Below are positions 1 through 8,277 of a stretch of 57,707 nucleotides of DNA, piece by piece; within the stretch, counting starts at the first letter, position 1, and each line of letters starts with the position of its first letter. Made by a program: the position numbers and the translations under genes. Below the pieces are notes generated by a model that was not told the origin of the DNA, searched no databases, and saw nothing but the letters and a program-made list of their open reading frames with translations. This stretch comes from a filamentous cyanobacterium Phorm 6 (GTDB lineage Bacteria; Cyanobacteriota; Cyanobacteriia; Cyanobacteriales; Microcoleaceae), in the NCBI GenBank assembly GCA_003003725.1, contig PVWI01000002.1:1-57707 (forward strand). The letters run 5' to 3'.

Positions 1-92
1 GGGGGAGTGAGGTAGCCTCTAAAATCTCAAGTCTAAAATCCATTGAGCGATAAATACGATAAATACGATGACAGAAAATCAGGATGAATCTT

Positions 93-163
93 AGACATCT
101 CCTAAAAATCAGGTTTTGAACAGGCTAGGAGGGCCTGTTCCACAATAATTATGGGAGATGTCT
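93..163. repeat. Nested inverted repeat
   Basis: The outer arms AGACATCTCC (93-102) and GGAGATGTCT (154-163) are perfect complements. They enclose a second perfect hairpin, GAACAGGC (118-125) with GCCTGTTC (133-140). It lies just upstream of the ferredoxin pseudogene and has the size and form of a small non-autonomous palindromic insertion. No coding content is visible. Confidence 0.6.
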
Positions 164-182
164 CTTCTCTTGTAGCCAAGGC

Positions 183-591
183 TTGAGGGCTGGCGTCCCA
201 AGCTTGGGAATCGCTCAAATTGGTCGGCATATTTTGCTCTGTGCTGACCAAACCGTGTTCAAGTATGGCGATCGGGAAACCAGTCTGGTGGCTTGGAATT
301 ACTTAAAAAAACGCTTGCCAGAATTGGGGTTGGACAAGCCAATTGCGAGGGCGGCCAACCTGCATTTTTCGGAAGAGAGCTAACTGACGGAGAGTGTGCA
401 AGTCGCCAGCCGATTATGGTAGTCTATCCAGACGGAGTATGGTATCGCGACGCTCAAGCCCCCTGTCACCCTTGAGAATTATTCAGGAACATCCGATCGA
501 CGGGAATGTTGTTCAAAAATACGCTTTTTTTAACTCATCCTTTGCCGCCGCCAGTTCAGGGGAAACCAGGCATTTAACTGTAGTGGTGTGA
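183..591 (+). pseudogene. Decayed thioredoxin-like [2Fe-2S] ferredoxin-domain protein
   Basis: Three reading frames in succession carry pieces of one cyanobacterial (2Fe-2S) ferredoxin-domain family. Frame one (about 210-320) has HILLCADQT and AWNYLKKRLPELGL. Frame two (about 411-475) has PIMVVYPDGVWYRDA. Frame three (about 472-540) has RIIQEH and GNVVQKYAFF. The family is normally a single ORF of about 100 residues with four cluster cysteines. Here the cysteine expected after CADQT is replaced (FKYGD), and the segment at about 320-410, which should hold the remaining cysteines, is unreadable. At least two frameshifts and loss of cluster ligands make a functional product very unlikely. The start at 183 (TTG) is only the beginning of the open frame. 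Family recognition is from memory of conserved motifs. Confidence 0.75.
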
Positions 592-1248
592 AAAAGCACA
601 GCCCGATCGGCAAGATGATAAGTTGAAGGCGCTCAAGTTGAGAGGACGATCGCACCCATAACACATCGGACAACTCTAGTTTTTTGCCTGTCTCTGCTAC
701 TTCTGCTTGTGACTTTGGTTCTAAAGAACCTGCACCTCCAGAAGTTCGATCGCCGGAGTCTGGCGACATTTGACCCAAAAGTTTCGTGCGTAGAGGACAT
801 CAGAGAGTTTGCCAAACTACACTATAAATAGTTAAATACGTAAATGAATCAGTCAATAGATTTTTCTATATCATAAAGTACCAATTAAAATCGGGGCATC
901 AACCTACAATTGAGTATCTACAGATTAAATATCTCACTTGGCTATCAAGAGGATTTTTCCCACCAATCAAGGCATGACAACATTATTGATGATTATTTAC
1001 TTGGGAGATAAGTTTTGTTAAGTTCAGCCCGATCGTCAAGTGGCAGGCGATCGTCCATTATTAAGTTTTAGCTTGGTTTTTAGTCCAAAGGCATTGAAAA
1101 AGCAAAGTCAGAACAGTGATGGGGAAGCGGTAACACCCGCCCCGTTTTCCCCTCACCGCAATCGCATCACCGGGCGACGGCCGGGGACGCGCAGAACAAA
1201 CAAGATTGAAAACAAAGAATTGTGCGGGATACTCTAGCGAGAATAAAT
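592..1248. other. Gene-poor stretch of about 650 bases
   Basis: No convincing gene is visible. Short open frames on the minus strand (530-815) and plus strand (1040-1237) have low-complexity or arginine-rich translations and no recognisable motif. The middle (about 830-1010) is AT-rich. The 3' end contains a GC-rich 19-mer (1173-1191) that recurs at 1949-1967, on the other side of the response regulator gene. The promoter of that regulator should lie here, but I could not assign boxes. Confidence 0.5.
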
Positions 1249-1893
1249 ATGAAGGACAATTCAGCAGACCAAAAACGGCTGATGTTGGTTGACGATGATC
1301 CGAACTTGATCTTGCTAGTCAAGGATTACTTGGAGTTTCGGGGTTACAACGTCATTACAGCAGAAAACGGCAGACACGCTCTCGAAAAACTCGAACAAGA
1401 AGTCCCCGATTTGATCATCTGCGATGTGATGATGCCGGAAATGGACGGGTACACTTTAGTCAAACACATCAGAGAAGACCCGCGCACGAGCTGGATTCCG
1501 GTTCTTTTCTTGTCCGCCAAAGGTCAAAGTTCCGATCGAGTAAAAGGCTTGAGCACTGGGGCTGACGTTTATATCGTCAAGCCTTTTGAACCCGAAGAAC
1601 TGGTAGCTCAAGTAGAATCTTCTCTGAAAGCAGCATCCCGCTTAATTCGCCACTCAACTCCAGGTGTTGACAGCGGCCCAAGAATTAAGGCGCGCCGCAA
1701 TGTCGAATTGACTCCAACTGAGTTAAAGGTGGTACAGTTGCTAGCGCAGGGTATGGCAAACCGCCAAATCGCAGACGTGATGAATGTTAGCCAGCGGACT
1801 ATCGAGAGCCACGTCAGCAATATGCTGGGCAAAACAGGTCTGCACAACCGGACAGAGTTAGCTCGCTGGGCCCTTGAAAGCAAAAAGGCTTGA
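1249..1893 (+). CDS. NarL/LuxR-family response regulator
   Basis: This is a two-domain DNA-binding response regulator of 214 residues. The receiver domain (about 9-125) has the acidic pocket VDDD, the phospho-acceptor Asp59 in IICDVMMPEMDG, Ser89 in FLSAK, and Lys111 in YIVKPFEPEEL. A linker leads to a LuxR-type helix-turn-helix (about 148-210) with LTPTELKVVQLLAQG and SQRTIESHVSNMLGKTG. It would be phosphorylated by a histidine kinase and bind DNA as a dimer; no kinase gene is adjacent. The architecture resembles the cyanobacterial Rre1/Ycf29 regulators, but I cannot call orthology. The ATG at 1249 is preferred over the in-frame GTG at 1222 because family homology begins a few residues after it. 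Confidence 0.9.
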   Translation: MKDNSADQKRLMLVDDDPNLILLVKDYLEFRGYNVITAENGRHALEKLEQEVPDLIICDVMMPEMDGYTLVKHIREDPRTSWIPVLFLSAKGQSSDRVKGLSTGADVYIVKPFEPEELVAQVESSLKAASRLIRHSTPGVDSGPRIKARRNVELTPTELKVVQLLAQGMANRQIADVMNVSQRTIESHVSNMLGKTGLHNRTELARWALESKKA

Positions 1894-1948
1894 GCACTAT
1901 TCGCGGCCCGAATGTTGTGAAATCAGGGGAGCAAAAGGTATTGCAATA

Positions 1949-2080
1949 GGCGACGGCCGGGGACGCGTGGTATGGCCGTGAGGCTGGTAGTTTCAAGCCT
2001 CATACACCGGGAGCATCGCAGCCGCTCGCTTAGTTACTGGGGGTCTGGTTCGATCGCCATAGCTCGATCGAATACCAGGA
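1949..2080. repeat. Structured intergenic region with a 19-base GC-rich repeat and hairpins
   Basis: GGCGACGGCCGGGGACGCG at 1949-1967 is an exact copy of 1173-1191, so the two copies bracket the response regulator gene. Next comes an imperfect hairpin at about 1969-2006 (GAGGCT with AGCCTC). A second hairpin at 2045-2078 pairs CTGGTTCGATCG with CGATCGAATACCAG, with one bulge. The rest of the 1894-2235 gap shows no gene. It could be the regulator's 3' UTR or a repeat-derived structure; no poly-T tract marks it as a terminator. Confidence 0.45.
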
Positions 2081-2235
2081 GCGTTAAAAGAGCCCTCTGG
2101 CGGTAGTGCCAAAAATATGAAATACTGGGGGGATGGAGTTTTCTGAAGTTTAATCTATTGCCTCAGTTAGCTCCATGTTGCTAAAATGTGATATTTAGAT
2201 TAACTTCTTTCTACAATTATTAGGTCTAAGTTTCT

Positions 2236-2757
2236 ATGACAAACTTAATGAACCGCCTTTCTATTTTTGTGGACGGGAACAATATGTTCTACGCTCAACA
2301 AAAGAACGGCTGGTTTTTTGATCCTCGCAGGGTGCTCGAATATTTCAAAACTTCGCAGCCGAATGTCATCTTGATCAATGCTTTCTGGTACACGGGTTTG
2401 AAAGATCCCCAAGATCAACGGGGATTTCGAGATGCTTTGATTAGTCTGGGTTACACGGTTCGCACCAAGATTCTTAAGGAATATTACGATGATGCTTCGG
2501 GCAGATATTCTCAAAAAGCTAATTTAGACATAGAGATTGTGGTTGATATGTTTAATACGGTGGATCAGTACGACCAAGTTGTGCTGTTTAGCGGGGATGG
2601 GGATTTTGAGCGGGCTATTGAGCTATTGCGATCGAAAAATACTCATATTACTGTGGTATCTACCGAAGGAATGATTGCCAGAGAATTGCGAAATGCTACA
2701 GATAGGTATATAGACCTAAATGAAATTCGCGAGCATATCGAGAAGATGGATTATTAG
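2236..2757 (+). CDS. LabA-like NYN-domain protein
   Basis: The 173-residue protein is a single NYN (PIN-like) domain of the LabA/DUF88 type. Visible motifs are FVDGNNMFYAQQ near the N-terminus with the first acidic residue, the central KANLDIEIVVDMF, and VVLFSGDGDFERAIELLRS with further acidic residues, followed by a strand HITVVS. NYN domains have a PIN-nuclease-like fold and are predicted metal-dependent RNases. LabA of Synechococcus elongatus takes part in negative feedback on circadian output, but NYN paralogs are common, so that role is not implied here. The start is either ATG 2236 or ATG 2248. The TAG stop falls inside a TTATTAG repeat tract. The gene stands alone between the response regulator and leuA. 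Confidence 0.85.
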   Translation: MTNLMNRLSIFVDGNNMFYAQQKNGWFFDPRRVLEYFKTSQPNVILINAFWYTGLKDPQDQRGFRDALISLGYTVRTKILKEYYDDASGRYSQKANLDIEIVVDMFNTVDQYDQVVLFSGDGDFERAIELLRSKNTHITVVSTEGMIARELRNATDRYIDLNEIREHIEKMDY

Positions 2758-2840
2758 TTATTAGGCATTAGTCAATAGTTAGTAGTTATTAGTTAGTAGT
2801 TATTAGTTATTGGTTAGTGCTTATTAATTATTAATTATTG
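2752..2840. repeat. Degenerate TTAGTTA/TTAGTAG heptamer tract
   Basis: Tandem, slightly varying TTAGTTATTAG and TTAGTAG units begin at the LabA-like gene's stop codon and run about 85 bases. They match the short tandemly repeated repetitive sequences (STRR) described in filamentous cyanobacteria. Confidence 0.8.
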
Positions 2841-2880
2841 GCATGAGGCGTAATATCGTTTCCGTTGCATCGGTATTGTT

Positions 2881-2962
2881 CAAACAGTTGACAGTTAAAA
2901 GTCAACAGTCAACAGTTAACAGTTAACAGTCAACAGTTAACAGTCAACAGTCAACAGTCAAC
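2881..2962. repeat. CAGTCAA/CAGTTAA heptamer array upstream of leuA
   Basis: About eleven heptamers alternate between CAGTCAA and CAGTTAA. The array ends only 11 bases before the leuA ATG, so it occupies the leader where promoter or ribosome-binding elements would be expected. The same heptamer family recurs at 16494-16533, 21633-21664, 27083-27125 and 56834-56863. Confidence 0.85.
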
Positions 2963-2973
2963 TTTTGAGAGCT

Positions 2974-4617
2974 ATGAAAACTCAACCAAGTCAAGACCGG
3001 ATTATTATTTTCGATACGACTTTGCGGGACGGAGAACAATCTCCGGGCGCATCTCTGAATGTGGATGAAAAGCTAACTATTGCCCGTCAGTTAGCGAGAT
3101 TGGGCGTGGATGTGATTGAAGCGGGTTTCCCTTTCACCAGCACCGGAGATTTTGAGGCTGTCCAAAAAATAGCTCGGACTGTTGGCACGGAAAATGGGCC
3201 GACAATTTGCGGTTTGGCAAGGGCGAGAAAGCCGGATATTAAAACAGCAGCCGAAGCTGTGAAACCAGCCGTAAATTCGCGAATTCATACGTTTCTAGCT
3301 ACGTCTGATATTCACTTGGAATATAAGCTGAAAAAGACGCGGGCTGAGATTCTGGAAATTGTGCCGGAAATGGTGGCTTACGCTAAGTCTTTTGTCGAAG
3401 ATGTGGAGTTTTCGCCGGAAGATGCTTGTCGTTCTGATCCGGAGTTTTTGTATCAGGTGCTGGAACGGGCGATCGCCGCTGGGGCGACAACTGTTAATAT
3501 TCCTGATACAGTCGGCTACACGACTCCGAGTGAATTTGGGGCTTTGATTCGGGGAATTAAGGAAAATGTGCCGAATATCGATCGCGCAATTATTTCGGTT
3601 CACGGTCACAATGACTTAGGATTAGCTGTTGCTAACTTTTTGGAAGCTGTGAAAAATGGCGCAAGACAGTTAGAATGCACGATTAATGGTATTGGCGAAC
3701 GCGCGGGAAATGCGGCTTTGGAAGAGTTGGTAATGGCGCTTTACGTGCGCCGCCAATATTTTAATCCGTTCTTGGGCCGGCCTGCGGATTCTGACGAACC
3801 TCTGACGAATATTGATTCGCGCCAAATTTACAAAACTTCCCGCTTGGTTTCCAATTTAACGGGGATGTTGGTACAGCCAAATAAGGCGATTGTCGGCGCA
3901 AATGCTTTCGCCCACGAGTCGGGAATTCACCAAGATGGGGTGCTGAAAAATAAGCTGACTTATGAGATTATGGACGCTGAGTCGATCGGCTTAACGGAAA
4001 ATCAAATCGTATTAGGCAAATTATCAGGCCGCCATGCTTTTCACACTCGCTTGAAAGAGTTGGGTTTTGAAATGGCGGATGATGAGCTAAATAAGGCTTT
4101 TGTCAAGTTCAAAGATTTAGCCGACAAGAAAAAAGAGATTACTGATTGGGATTTGGAGGCGATCGCCAATAATGAATTCCATCAAGCTCCAGAACTTTTC
4201 CGGTTAGAATTGGTACAGGTTTCCTGTGGCGACAAATCTCGTCCGACAGCCACCGTCACCGTGCGGAATCCGGCGGGGGAAGAATTGACTGATGCGGCGA
4301 TCGGCACTGGGCCTGTAGATGCCATTTACAGGGCGATTAACCGGGTGGTAAATGTCCCGAATGAGTTGATCGAGTTTTCTGTACAATCGGTGACAGGGGG
4401 CATAGATGCGATCGGCGAAGTCACAATTCGCTTGCGCCACGAAGGGAAAGTATTTTCTGGACACTCAGCAAATACCGACATTATCGTCGCCTCCGCAGAA
4501 GCATACATCAGCGCTTTAAATCGACTGTACGTGTCATTACAGTCTAGTGCTGAAAAAGCATCGGAAAAGCCAACTAAAATCAGAAGTGAAGTTGTTGCAG
4601 CAGAAGTACAGCGCTGA
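2974..4617 (+). CDS. leuA: 2-isopropylmalate synthase
   Basis: It condenses acetyl-CoA with 2-oxoisovalerate, the first committed step of leucine biosynthesis, in the cytosol. The 547-residue length fits the long LeuA class with a C-terminal allosteric domain. The N-terminal TIM barrel carries [18 protein letters not shown] (catalytic Arg18, metal ligand Asp19), the metal-binding HGHNDLG (His210, His212), [14 protein letters not shown] and HESGIHQDG. The C-terminal third (about 395-525) is the leucine-binding regulatory LeuA dimerisation domain. ATG 2974 is chosen over TTG 2965 because family members start just before the first strand. No other leu genes are nearby. The heptamer array immediately upstream is unusual for a leader. 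Confidence 0.97.
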   Translation: MKTQPSQDRIIIFDTTLRDGEQSPGASLNVDEKLTIARQLARLGVDVIEAGFPFTSTGDFEAVQKIARTVGTENGPTICGLARARKPDIKTAAEAVKPAVNSRIHTFLATSDIHLEYKLKKTRAEILEIVPEMVAYAKSFVEDVEFSPEDACRSDPEFLYQVLERAIAAGATTVNIPDTVGYTTPSEFGALIRGIKENVPNIDRAIISVHGHNDLGLAVANFLEAVKNGARQLECTINGIGERAGNAALEELVMALYVRRQYFNPFLGRPADSDEPLTNIDSRQIYKTSRLVSNLTGMLVQPNKAIVGANAFAHESGIHQDGVLKNKLTYEIMDAESIGLTENQIVLGKLSGRHAFHTRLKELGFEMADDELNKAFVKFKDLADKKKEITDWDLEAIANNEFHQAPELFRLELVQVSCGDKSRPTATVTVRNPAGEELTDAAIGTGPVDAIYRAINRVVNVPNELIEFSVQSVTGGIDAIGEVTIRLRHEGKVFSGHSANTDIIVASAEAYISALNRLYVSLQSSAEKASEKPTKIRSEVVAAEVQR

Positions 4618-4648
4618 TAAATTTATTGTCAGGCATATTTCTTAAAAC

Positions 4649-4722
4649 AAACCGCAGACGAACCAAGATAATAGCAGATAAATCTCAATTAATCTGCGTT
4701 AATCCGCGTTCATCTGCGGTTT
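4649..4722. repeat. Inverted repeat of the CCGCAGA type
   Basis: AAACCGCAGA (4649-4658) is exactly complementary to TCTGCGGTTT (4713-4722). Between them run TTAATCTGCG/TTAATCCGCG units. The same ATCTGCGTTA motif repeats at 7503-7535 beside hisC, and related CCGCAGAG arms flank 40291-40415. It is a dispersed intergenic repeat in the 143-base gap after leuA and may also end its transcript. Confidence 0.65.
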
Positions 4723-4760
4723 CAAATTAATTTTTTTACAAACAACAAACACTTAAAAAA

Positions 4761-5561
4761 ATGCAAGACGAAACCTTAAAAAAAGAGCGACAATTCCATG
4801 ATGCTTGGGCATCGACAATCGACGTTGATGGCATTCGAGTCAATGATTACTTTGAAGCTTGTACAGCCCCAGAAAATAGATTTATCCTCAAACAAATGGG
4901 CGATATTACGGGCAAACGCCTCTTAGATTTAGGCTGCGGCGCGGGAGAAAACAGCGTTTATTTTGCGAAAAAAGGCGCGCATTGTGTGGCGGCTGACTAT
5001 TCTCAGGGCATGGTAGATGTGGCGCTGAAATTGGCAGAAAAAAACGGTGTCAAAATAGAAGGTTGCACTGTCAATGCAATGGCGCTAGATTTCCCGGACA
5101 ATAGTTTTGATATTGTTTACGCTTCTAATTTATTGCACCATTTGCCGGAACCAGAAAAAGCAATTCGCGAAATGCAGCGCGTGCTGAAACCGGGCGGTAA
5201 AGCTTGTTTTTGGGACCCGATGAAGCACAATCCGGTGATTAATGTTTACCGCAAGATGGCTACTGAGGTGCGAACTGAGGATGAAACTCCTTTGGATATT
5301 AATATTGTCAAGTTTGTTGAATCTCTGTTTTCGGAGACGGCTTACGATACGTTTTGGTTGACCTCGCTGTGGATTTTTTTGCGTTTTTATTTGATCGAAA
5401 AAGTGCATCCGAATGAGGAGCGTTATTGGAAGAAGATTATTCTTGAAGAAGAGAGATTGAAGCCGGAATACTCTCGATTGGAAACGTTGGATGGGTTTTT
5501 AAAGAAGTTGCCTTTGATGAAGCGGTTGGCTTGGAATTTGGCTGTGGTAGCAACAAAGTAA
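4761..5561 (+). CDS. Class I SAM-dependent methyltransferase
   Basis: The 266-residue protein has a Rossmann-type methyltransferase fold: motif I LLDLGCGAGENSVYFAKKG (about residues 54-72), an acidic residue at the end of strand 2 (CVAADYS), FDIVYASNLLHHLPEPEKA (motif IV region) and LKPGGKACFWDP (post-III). This is the Methyltransf_11/UbiE-like class, which modifies small molecules, lipids or sugars; the substrate cannot be read from sequence. The helical C-terminal third (about 180-266) has aromatic segments such as FWLTSLWIFLRFYL, suggesting a hydrophobic substrate or a membrane-proximal position. It stands alone after leuA and shows no operon link with the following toxin-antitoxin pair. 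Confidence 0.85.
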   Translation: MQDETLKKERQFHDAWASTIDVDGIRVNDYFEACTAPENRFILKQMGDITGKRLLDLGCGAGENSVYFAKKGAHCVAADYSQGMVDVALKLAEKNGVKIEGCTVNAMALDFPDNSFDIVYASNLLHHLPEPEKAIREMQRVLKPGGKACFWDPMKHNPVINVYRKMATEVRTEDETPLDINIVKFVESLFSETAYDTFWLTSLWIFLRFYLIEKVHPNEERYWKKIILEEERLKPEYSRLETLDGFLKKLPLMKRLAWNLAVVATK

Positions 5562-5607
5562 TTAAAAGAAGTACAATAAGTCTAAGCATTTAATTAAGAA
5601 GCTAATT

Positions 5608-5904
5608 ATGCCAGAAACTATTACTGCTATCTACGAAAACGGGGTTTTTCGCCCCTTGAGTTCTGTGTCTTTCCAAGATGGGGAAACTGTGCAGATTCAA
5701 CTCTGGCCTGATGATCCCAAAAAGCAGGCAGAATTGGCAATCCAGTTGTTGGTCGATCGAGGATTGGTGACTCCACTACCTAACACTCCCCAGAATGTCG
5801 AGGCTGTAACCGATGAAGATGTGTATGAATTGGCTAAAAAGTTAGGGGCAAAACCGGGCAAGCCTCTGTCTGAAATGATTATCGAGGATCGCGGGCCGTG
5901 GTAA
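5608..5904 (+). CDS. DUF104/AF2212-like antitoxin
   Basis: This 98-residue protein begins with the short beta-rich motif ITAIYENGVFRPLSSV and EGTV-like DGETVQIQLWP, typical of the DUF104 (AF2212-like) family. Members lie directly upstream of PIN-domain toxins. The tail (about 60-98) is acidic then proline/glycine-rich, as expected for a toxin-wrapping segment that folds on binding. Its stop overlaps the PIN gene start by 7 bases, so the pair is almost certainly cotranscribed and translationally coupled. It probably neutralises the PIN ribonuclease and may repress its own promoter. Function is inferred from family and arrangement. Confidence 0.8.
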   Translation: MPETITAIYENGVFRPLSSVSFQDGETVQIQLWPDDPKKQAELAIQLLVDRGLVTPLPNTPQNVEAVTDEDVYELAKKLGAKPGKPLSEMIIEDRGPW

Positions 5905-6380
5905 ACATTTATTTTTTGGATAGCAGCGCTCTCATCAAAAGATATGTGGTTGAAATTGGCAGCCCTTGGATCAAGACTCTCACGGATTCCCAGACGGGTA
6001 ACTCGCTGCTTCTCGTCCGCATCACCTGGGTGGAAGTTCTTAGTGCTTTTGCATGCAGACAGCGTGAAGGTGGTATAAATGCTGCGGAAGTTGCTGCACT
6101 TATTCAACATTTTAGATCGGAATTCAATAGTCGGTATAGAGTTATTGAAGTTGATGAGGTACTAGCTGAAAGGGCGGGTGAACTGATTATTCAATATCCA
6201 TTGCGGGCTTATGATGCTGTGCAATTGGCGGCTGCTTTGCGGGTTCAATCTGTTTTAACATCAATGCCAGAAACTCAACTAATTTTTGTTTCGGCGGACA
6301 ACAGGCTGCTGAATATTGCTCAGTCGGCCGGGTTGGCGATCGACAATCCTAATAATTATCGCTCATCAAACGGTTCGTAG
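5898..6380 (+). CDS. PIN-domain (VapC-like) ribonuclease toxin
   Basis: The 160-residue single PIN domain shows the acidic residues expected for metal-dependent RNase activity: Asp in YFLDSSALIKRYV, Glu in ITWVEVLSAF, Asp in RAYDAVQLAAAL and Asp in FVSADNRLLNIA. All four look intact. In toxin-antitoxin pairs such proteins cleave RNA and halt growth when the antitoxin is lost. The GTG start at 5898 overlaps the antitoxin stop. The final codons and stop (GGT TCG TAG) are supplied by the left arm of a dispersed hairpin repeat (6372-6432), so the original C-terminus may have been altered by its insertion. Confidence 0.85.
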   Translation: MVNIYFLDSSALIKRYVVEIGSPWIKTLTDSQTGNSLLLVRITWVEVLSAFACRQREGGINAAEVAALIQHFRSEFNSRYRVIEVDEVLAERAGELIIQYPLRAYDAVQLAAALRVQSVLTSMPETQLIFVSADNRLLNIAQSAGLAIDNPNNYRSSNGS

Positions 6381-6432
6381 TGCGGACTTTAGTCCGTTCT
6401 TATGCTGCGGACTAAAGTCCGCACTACGAACC
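6372..6432. repeat. Perfect 25-bp-arm hairpin repeat (GTAGTG-GGACTTTAGTCC family)
   Basis: Arms 6372-6396 and 6408-6432 are perfect reverse complements around an 11-base loop. Each arm contains the smaller palindrome GGACTTTAGTCC. Relatives occur at 8278-8346, 15270-15294 (one arm only) and 44896-45003 (three arms), so this is a mobile or amplified palindromic family. Here it covers the PIN toxin stop codon and lies between convergent genes, where it may also terminate transcription. Confidence 0.85.
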
Positions 6433-6452
6433 TGTATTGCTGAAGTGGTTAT

Positions 6453-7499
6453 TTAGAGGATTTCCTTCAAAGTTTTAACTAATATTTGATTCTGTTCTTC
6501 CGTACCTACACTAATTCGCAATTTGTCTTCTAATCGTGGCTGATTGAAGTAGCGAATCAATATTCCCCGTTCTTTGAGTGTTTGATAAATCCTTGCTGCA
6601 TCGCCGTTGGGCGGTCTAACTAACAAAAAGTTGGTTTGCGAAGGCCAAACTTCAAAGCCTAATTCCTTGAAGATAACTGCTAGTTTTGCTCGCGAAGCCT
6701 TGATTTTTTCGGCGTTGGCTGTTTTGTGGTCTTGATCTGCGATCGCCCCTACCGCCACCGCATAGGCTACAGCATCCACATTATAGCTGTCTTTGATTTT
6801 ATTTAATTCAGCTAACAGTGCCGGATTTGCTATAGCAAAACCCAACCTCAATCCTGCTAGCGAATAACCTTTTGAAAGCGTCCTCAAAACTAGAACATTA
6901 CTGTACTTTTTTGTCAACTCCAAAGCATGATTTTCGGCAAAATCTACATAAGCTTCATCGATGACGAGAATGCCCGATAACTCTTTAGCCAATTTCTCCA
7001 AATCCGCCACAGATATCGCTGTTCCCGATGGACTGTTGGGCGAAGCTACAAATGTCACAGCACCTTTAGCTGCTATTAGCAAATCAACTGGTAATTTGTA
7101 GTCATCTGGATAGGGAACTTCGACAAATTCTGCATCTTGAATTTGAGCCAAAGTGCGGTACAATACGTAAGTAGGCGCGGGACAAACAATCGGTTTTCCG
7201 GGTTCGCCCACAGCGCGAACTATCAAGTTTAATAAATCGTCGCTGCCGTTACCTACCGCAATCCAATCGTCAGGAACTCCCAAAGCTTTACTAGCGGCGA
7301 TGCGGAAACTTTTGCCAGTGGGATCGGGATAGCGCCGCAGCATTTCTGGGTCTATTTCGTGAAGCACTTTTAAGGCTTTTGGAGAAGGCGGATAGGGATT
7401 TTCATTAGAATTTAATTTAATAATTTTTGTGCCTAGCGGCGGCTGTTCCCCCGGCACGTAACCAGACATTTCGTGGATGTTTTTGCGAAAGTAATTCAT
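6453..7499 (-). CDS. hisC: Histidinol-phosphate aminotransferase
   Basis: This PLP-dependent fold-type I enzyme converts imidazole-acetol phosphate and glutamate to histidinol phosphate in histidine biosynthesis. The 348-residue length is normal for HisC. Visible features are KLNSNENPYPPSP at the substrate-binding N-terminus, GNGSDDLL for PLP phosphate binding, ASPNSPSGT with the conserved Asn, VIDEAYVDF with the PLP-pyridine Asp, and RTLSKGYSLAGLRLGFA with the Schiff-base Lys210. The C-terminal NFLLVRPP and LRISVGTEEQN also fit. No other his genes are near. It is convergent with the toxin gene, separated by the hairpin repeat. Confidence 0.93.
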   Translation of the reverse strand: MNYFRKNIHEMSGYVPGEQPPLGTKIIKLNSNENPYPPSPKALKVLHEIDPEMLRRYPDPTGKSFRIAASKALGVPDDWIAVGNGSDDLLNLIVRAVGEPGKPIVCPAPTYVLYRTLAQIQDAEFVEVPYPDDYKLPVDLLIAAKGAVTFVASPNSPSGTAISVADLEKLAKELSGILVIDEAYVDFAENHALELTKKYSNVLVLRTLSKGYSLAGLRLGFAIANPALLAELNKIKDSYNVDAVAYAVAVGAIADQDHKTANAEKIKASRAKLAVIFKELGFEVWPSQTNFLLVRPPNGDAARIYQTLKERGILIRYFNQPRLEDKLRISVGTEEQNQILVKTLKEIL

Positions 7500-7541
7500 C
7501 TATTATCTGCGTTAATCTGCGTTAATCTGCGGTTAAAAATA

Positions 7542-8255
7542 TCATATCAAACAATTAGTAACAATCCGAGTTATACCCAAATCAATTAGCTTTTGCATAT
7601 CTGCTGGATCGTCTACCGTCCACGCCACAATGTCAACTCCCTGACTGCGGCTTGCTTGAATCAGTGCGGGGTTTTCCAGCAAAACGCGATACTGGCTGCT
7701 AATCAAGTTATCGCGATTGGCCACAGCTTGAGACAATTGAGTTTTGTATGCTTCTAGATTAGCAACGATTTGCCCGATCGCCAAATCGCCATCTACCCGC
7801 CGCACTTGTCCTAAAAATGTATCATTAAACGAGGTAATAACGCATTTCTCTTTAATTCCTCTGTCGTTCAAAGTATTGACAAAATCCGTAACTTCTGAAT
7901 CAGACCATTCGCAGTGCGGCTTGACATCAAAGTAGAGAAATTTGTCAACATTCTTGAGGATTCCTAATGCTTCTTTCAACGTAGGAATTTTTTCGTCGGA
8001 AAATTCATCGCTAAACCATTTTCCCGCATTGAGTGTCTGCAATTGAGACAAATTTTTGTCCCTGACTTTACCCGAAATGCCTGTAATCCTATCCAGTGTA
8101 GCGTCGTGGAAAATTACCGGTACGCTGTCGGCGGATAGCTGGATGTCAAATTCGATCGAATTAGCTTTGCGGGCGATCGCCAGTTCAAAAGCTGCTAAAG
8201 TGTTCTCAGGGGCGATCGACGAAAATCCCCGATGTGCGATAATTTCTAAATTCAT
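7542..8255 (-). CDS. Glycerophosphodiester phosphodiesterase
   Basis: The 237-residue GDPD TIM barrel hydrolyses glycerophosphodiesters to glycerol-3-phosphate and an alcohol, in lipid turnover or phosphate salvage. Catalytic and metal residues are all visible: His8-Arg9 in IIAHRGFSS, Glu35 and Asp37 in IEFDIQLS, and His50 in VIFHDATLDR. Later elements are FDVKPH and the C-terminal VDIVAWTVDDP. No signal peptide is visible, so a cytosolic location is likely. It lies 42 bases upstream of hisC on the same strand, with ATCTGCGTTA repeats between, so cotranscription is possible but not required by function. Confidence 0.92.
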   Translation of the reverse strand: MNLEIIAHRGFSSIAPENTLAAFELAIARKANSIEFDIQLSADSVPVIFHDATLDRITGISGKVRDKNLSQLQTLNAGKWFSDEFSDEKIPTLKEALGILKNVDKFLYFDVKPHCEWSDSEVTDFVNTLNDRGIKEKCVITSFNDTFLGQVRRVDGDLAIGQIVANLEAYKTQLSQAVANRDNLISSQYRVLLENPALIQASRSQGVDIVAWTVDDPADMQKLIDLGITRIVTNCLI

Positions 8256-8277
8256 TATTTAACCTCTTGTGTATATT

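Noticed and set aside
530-815. Overlapping minus-strand open frames
   Set aside because: One overlaps the ferredoxin pseudogene end, the other is arginine-rich; neither has a recognisable motif. One stretch (SDVLWVRSSSQLERLQLIIL) might be a gene remnant but cannot be supported.
2045-2080. GGTTCGATCG motif resembling a tRNA T-arm
   Set aside because: The flanking bases do not give a 5-bp T-stem, and no acceptor, D or anticodon stem can be drawn around it; it fits a simple hairpin.
2752-2962. Regular short repeats resembling a CRISPR array
   Set aside because: Units are contiguous 7-mers without unique spacers; no cas genes are in the window. They are tandem heptamers.
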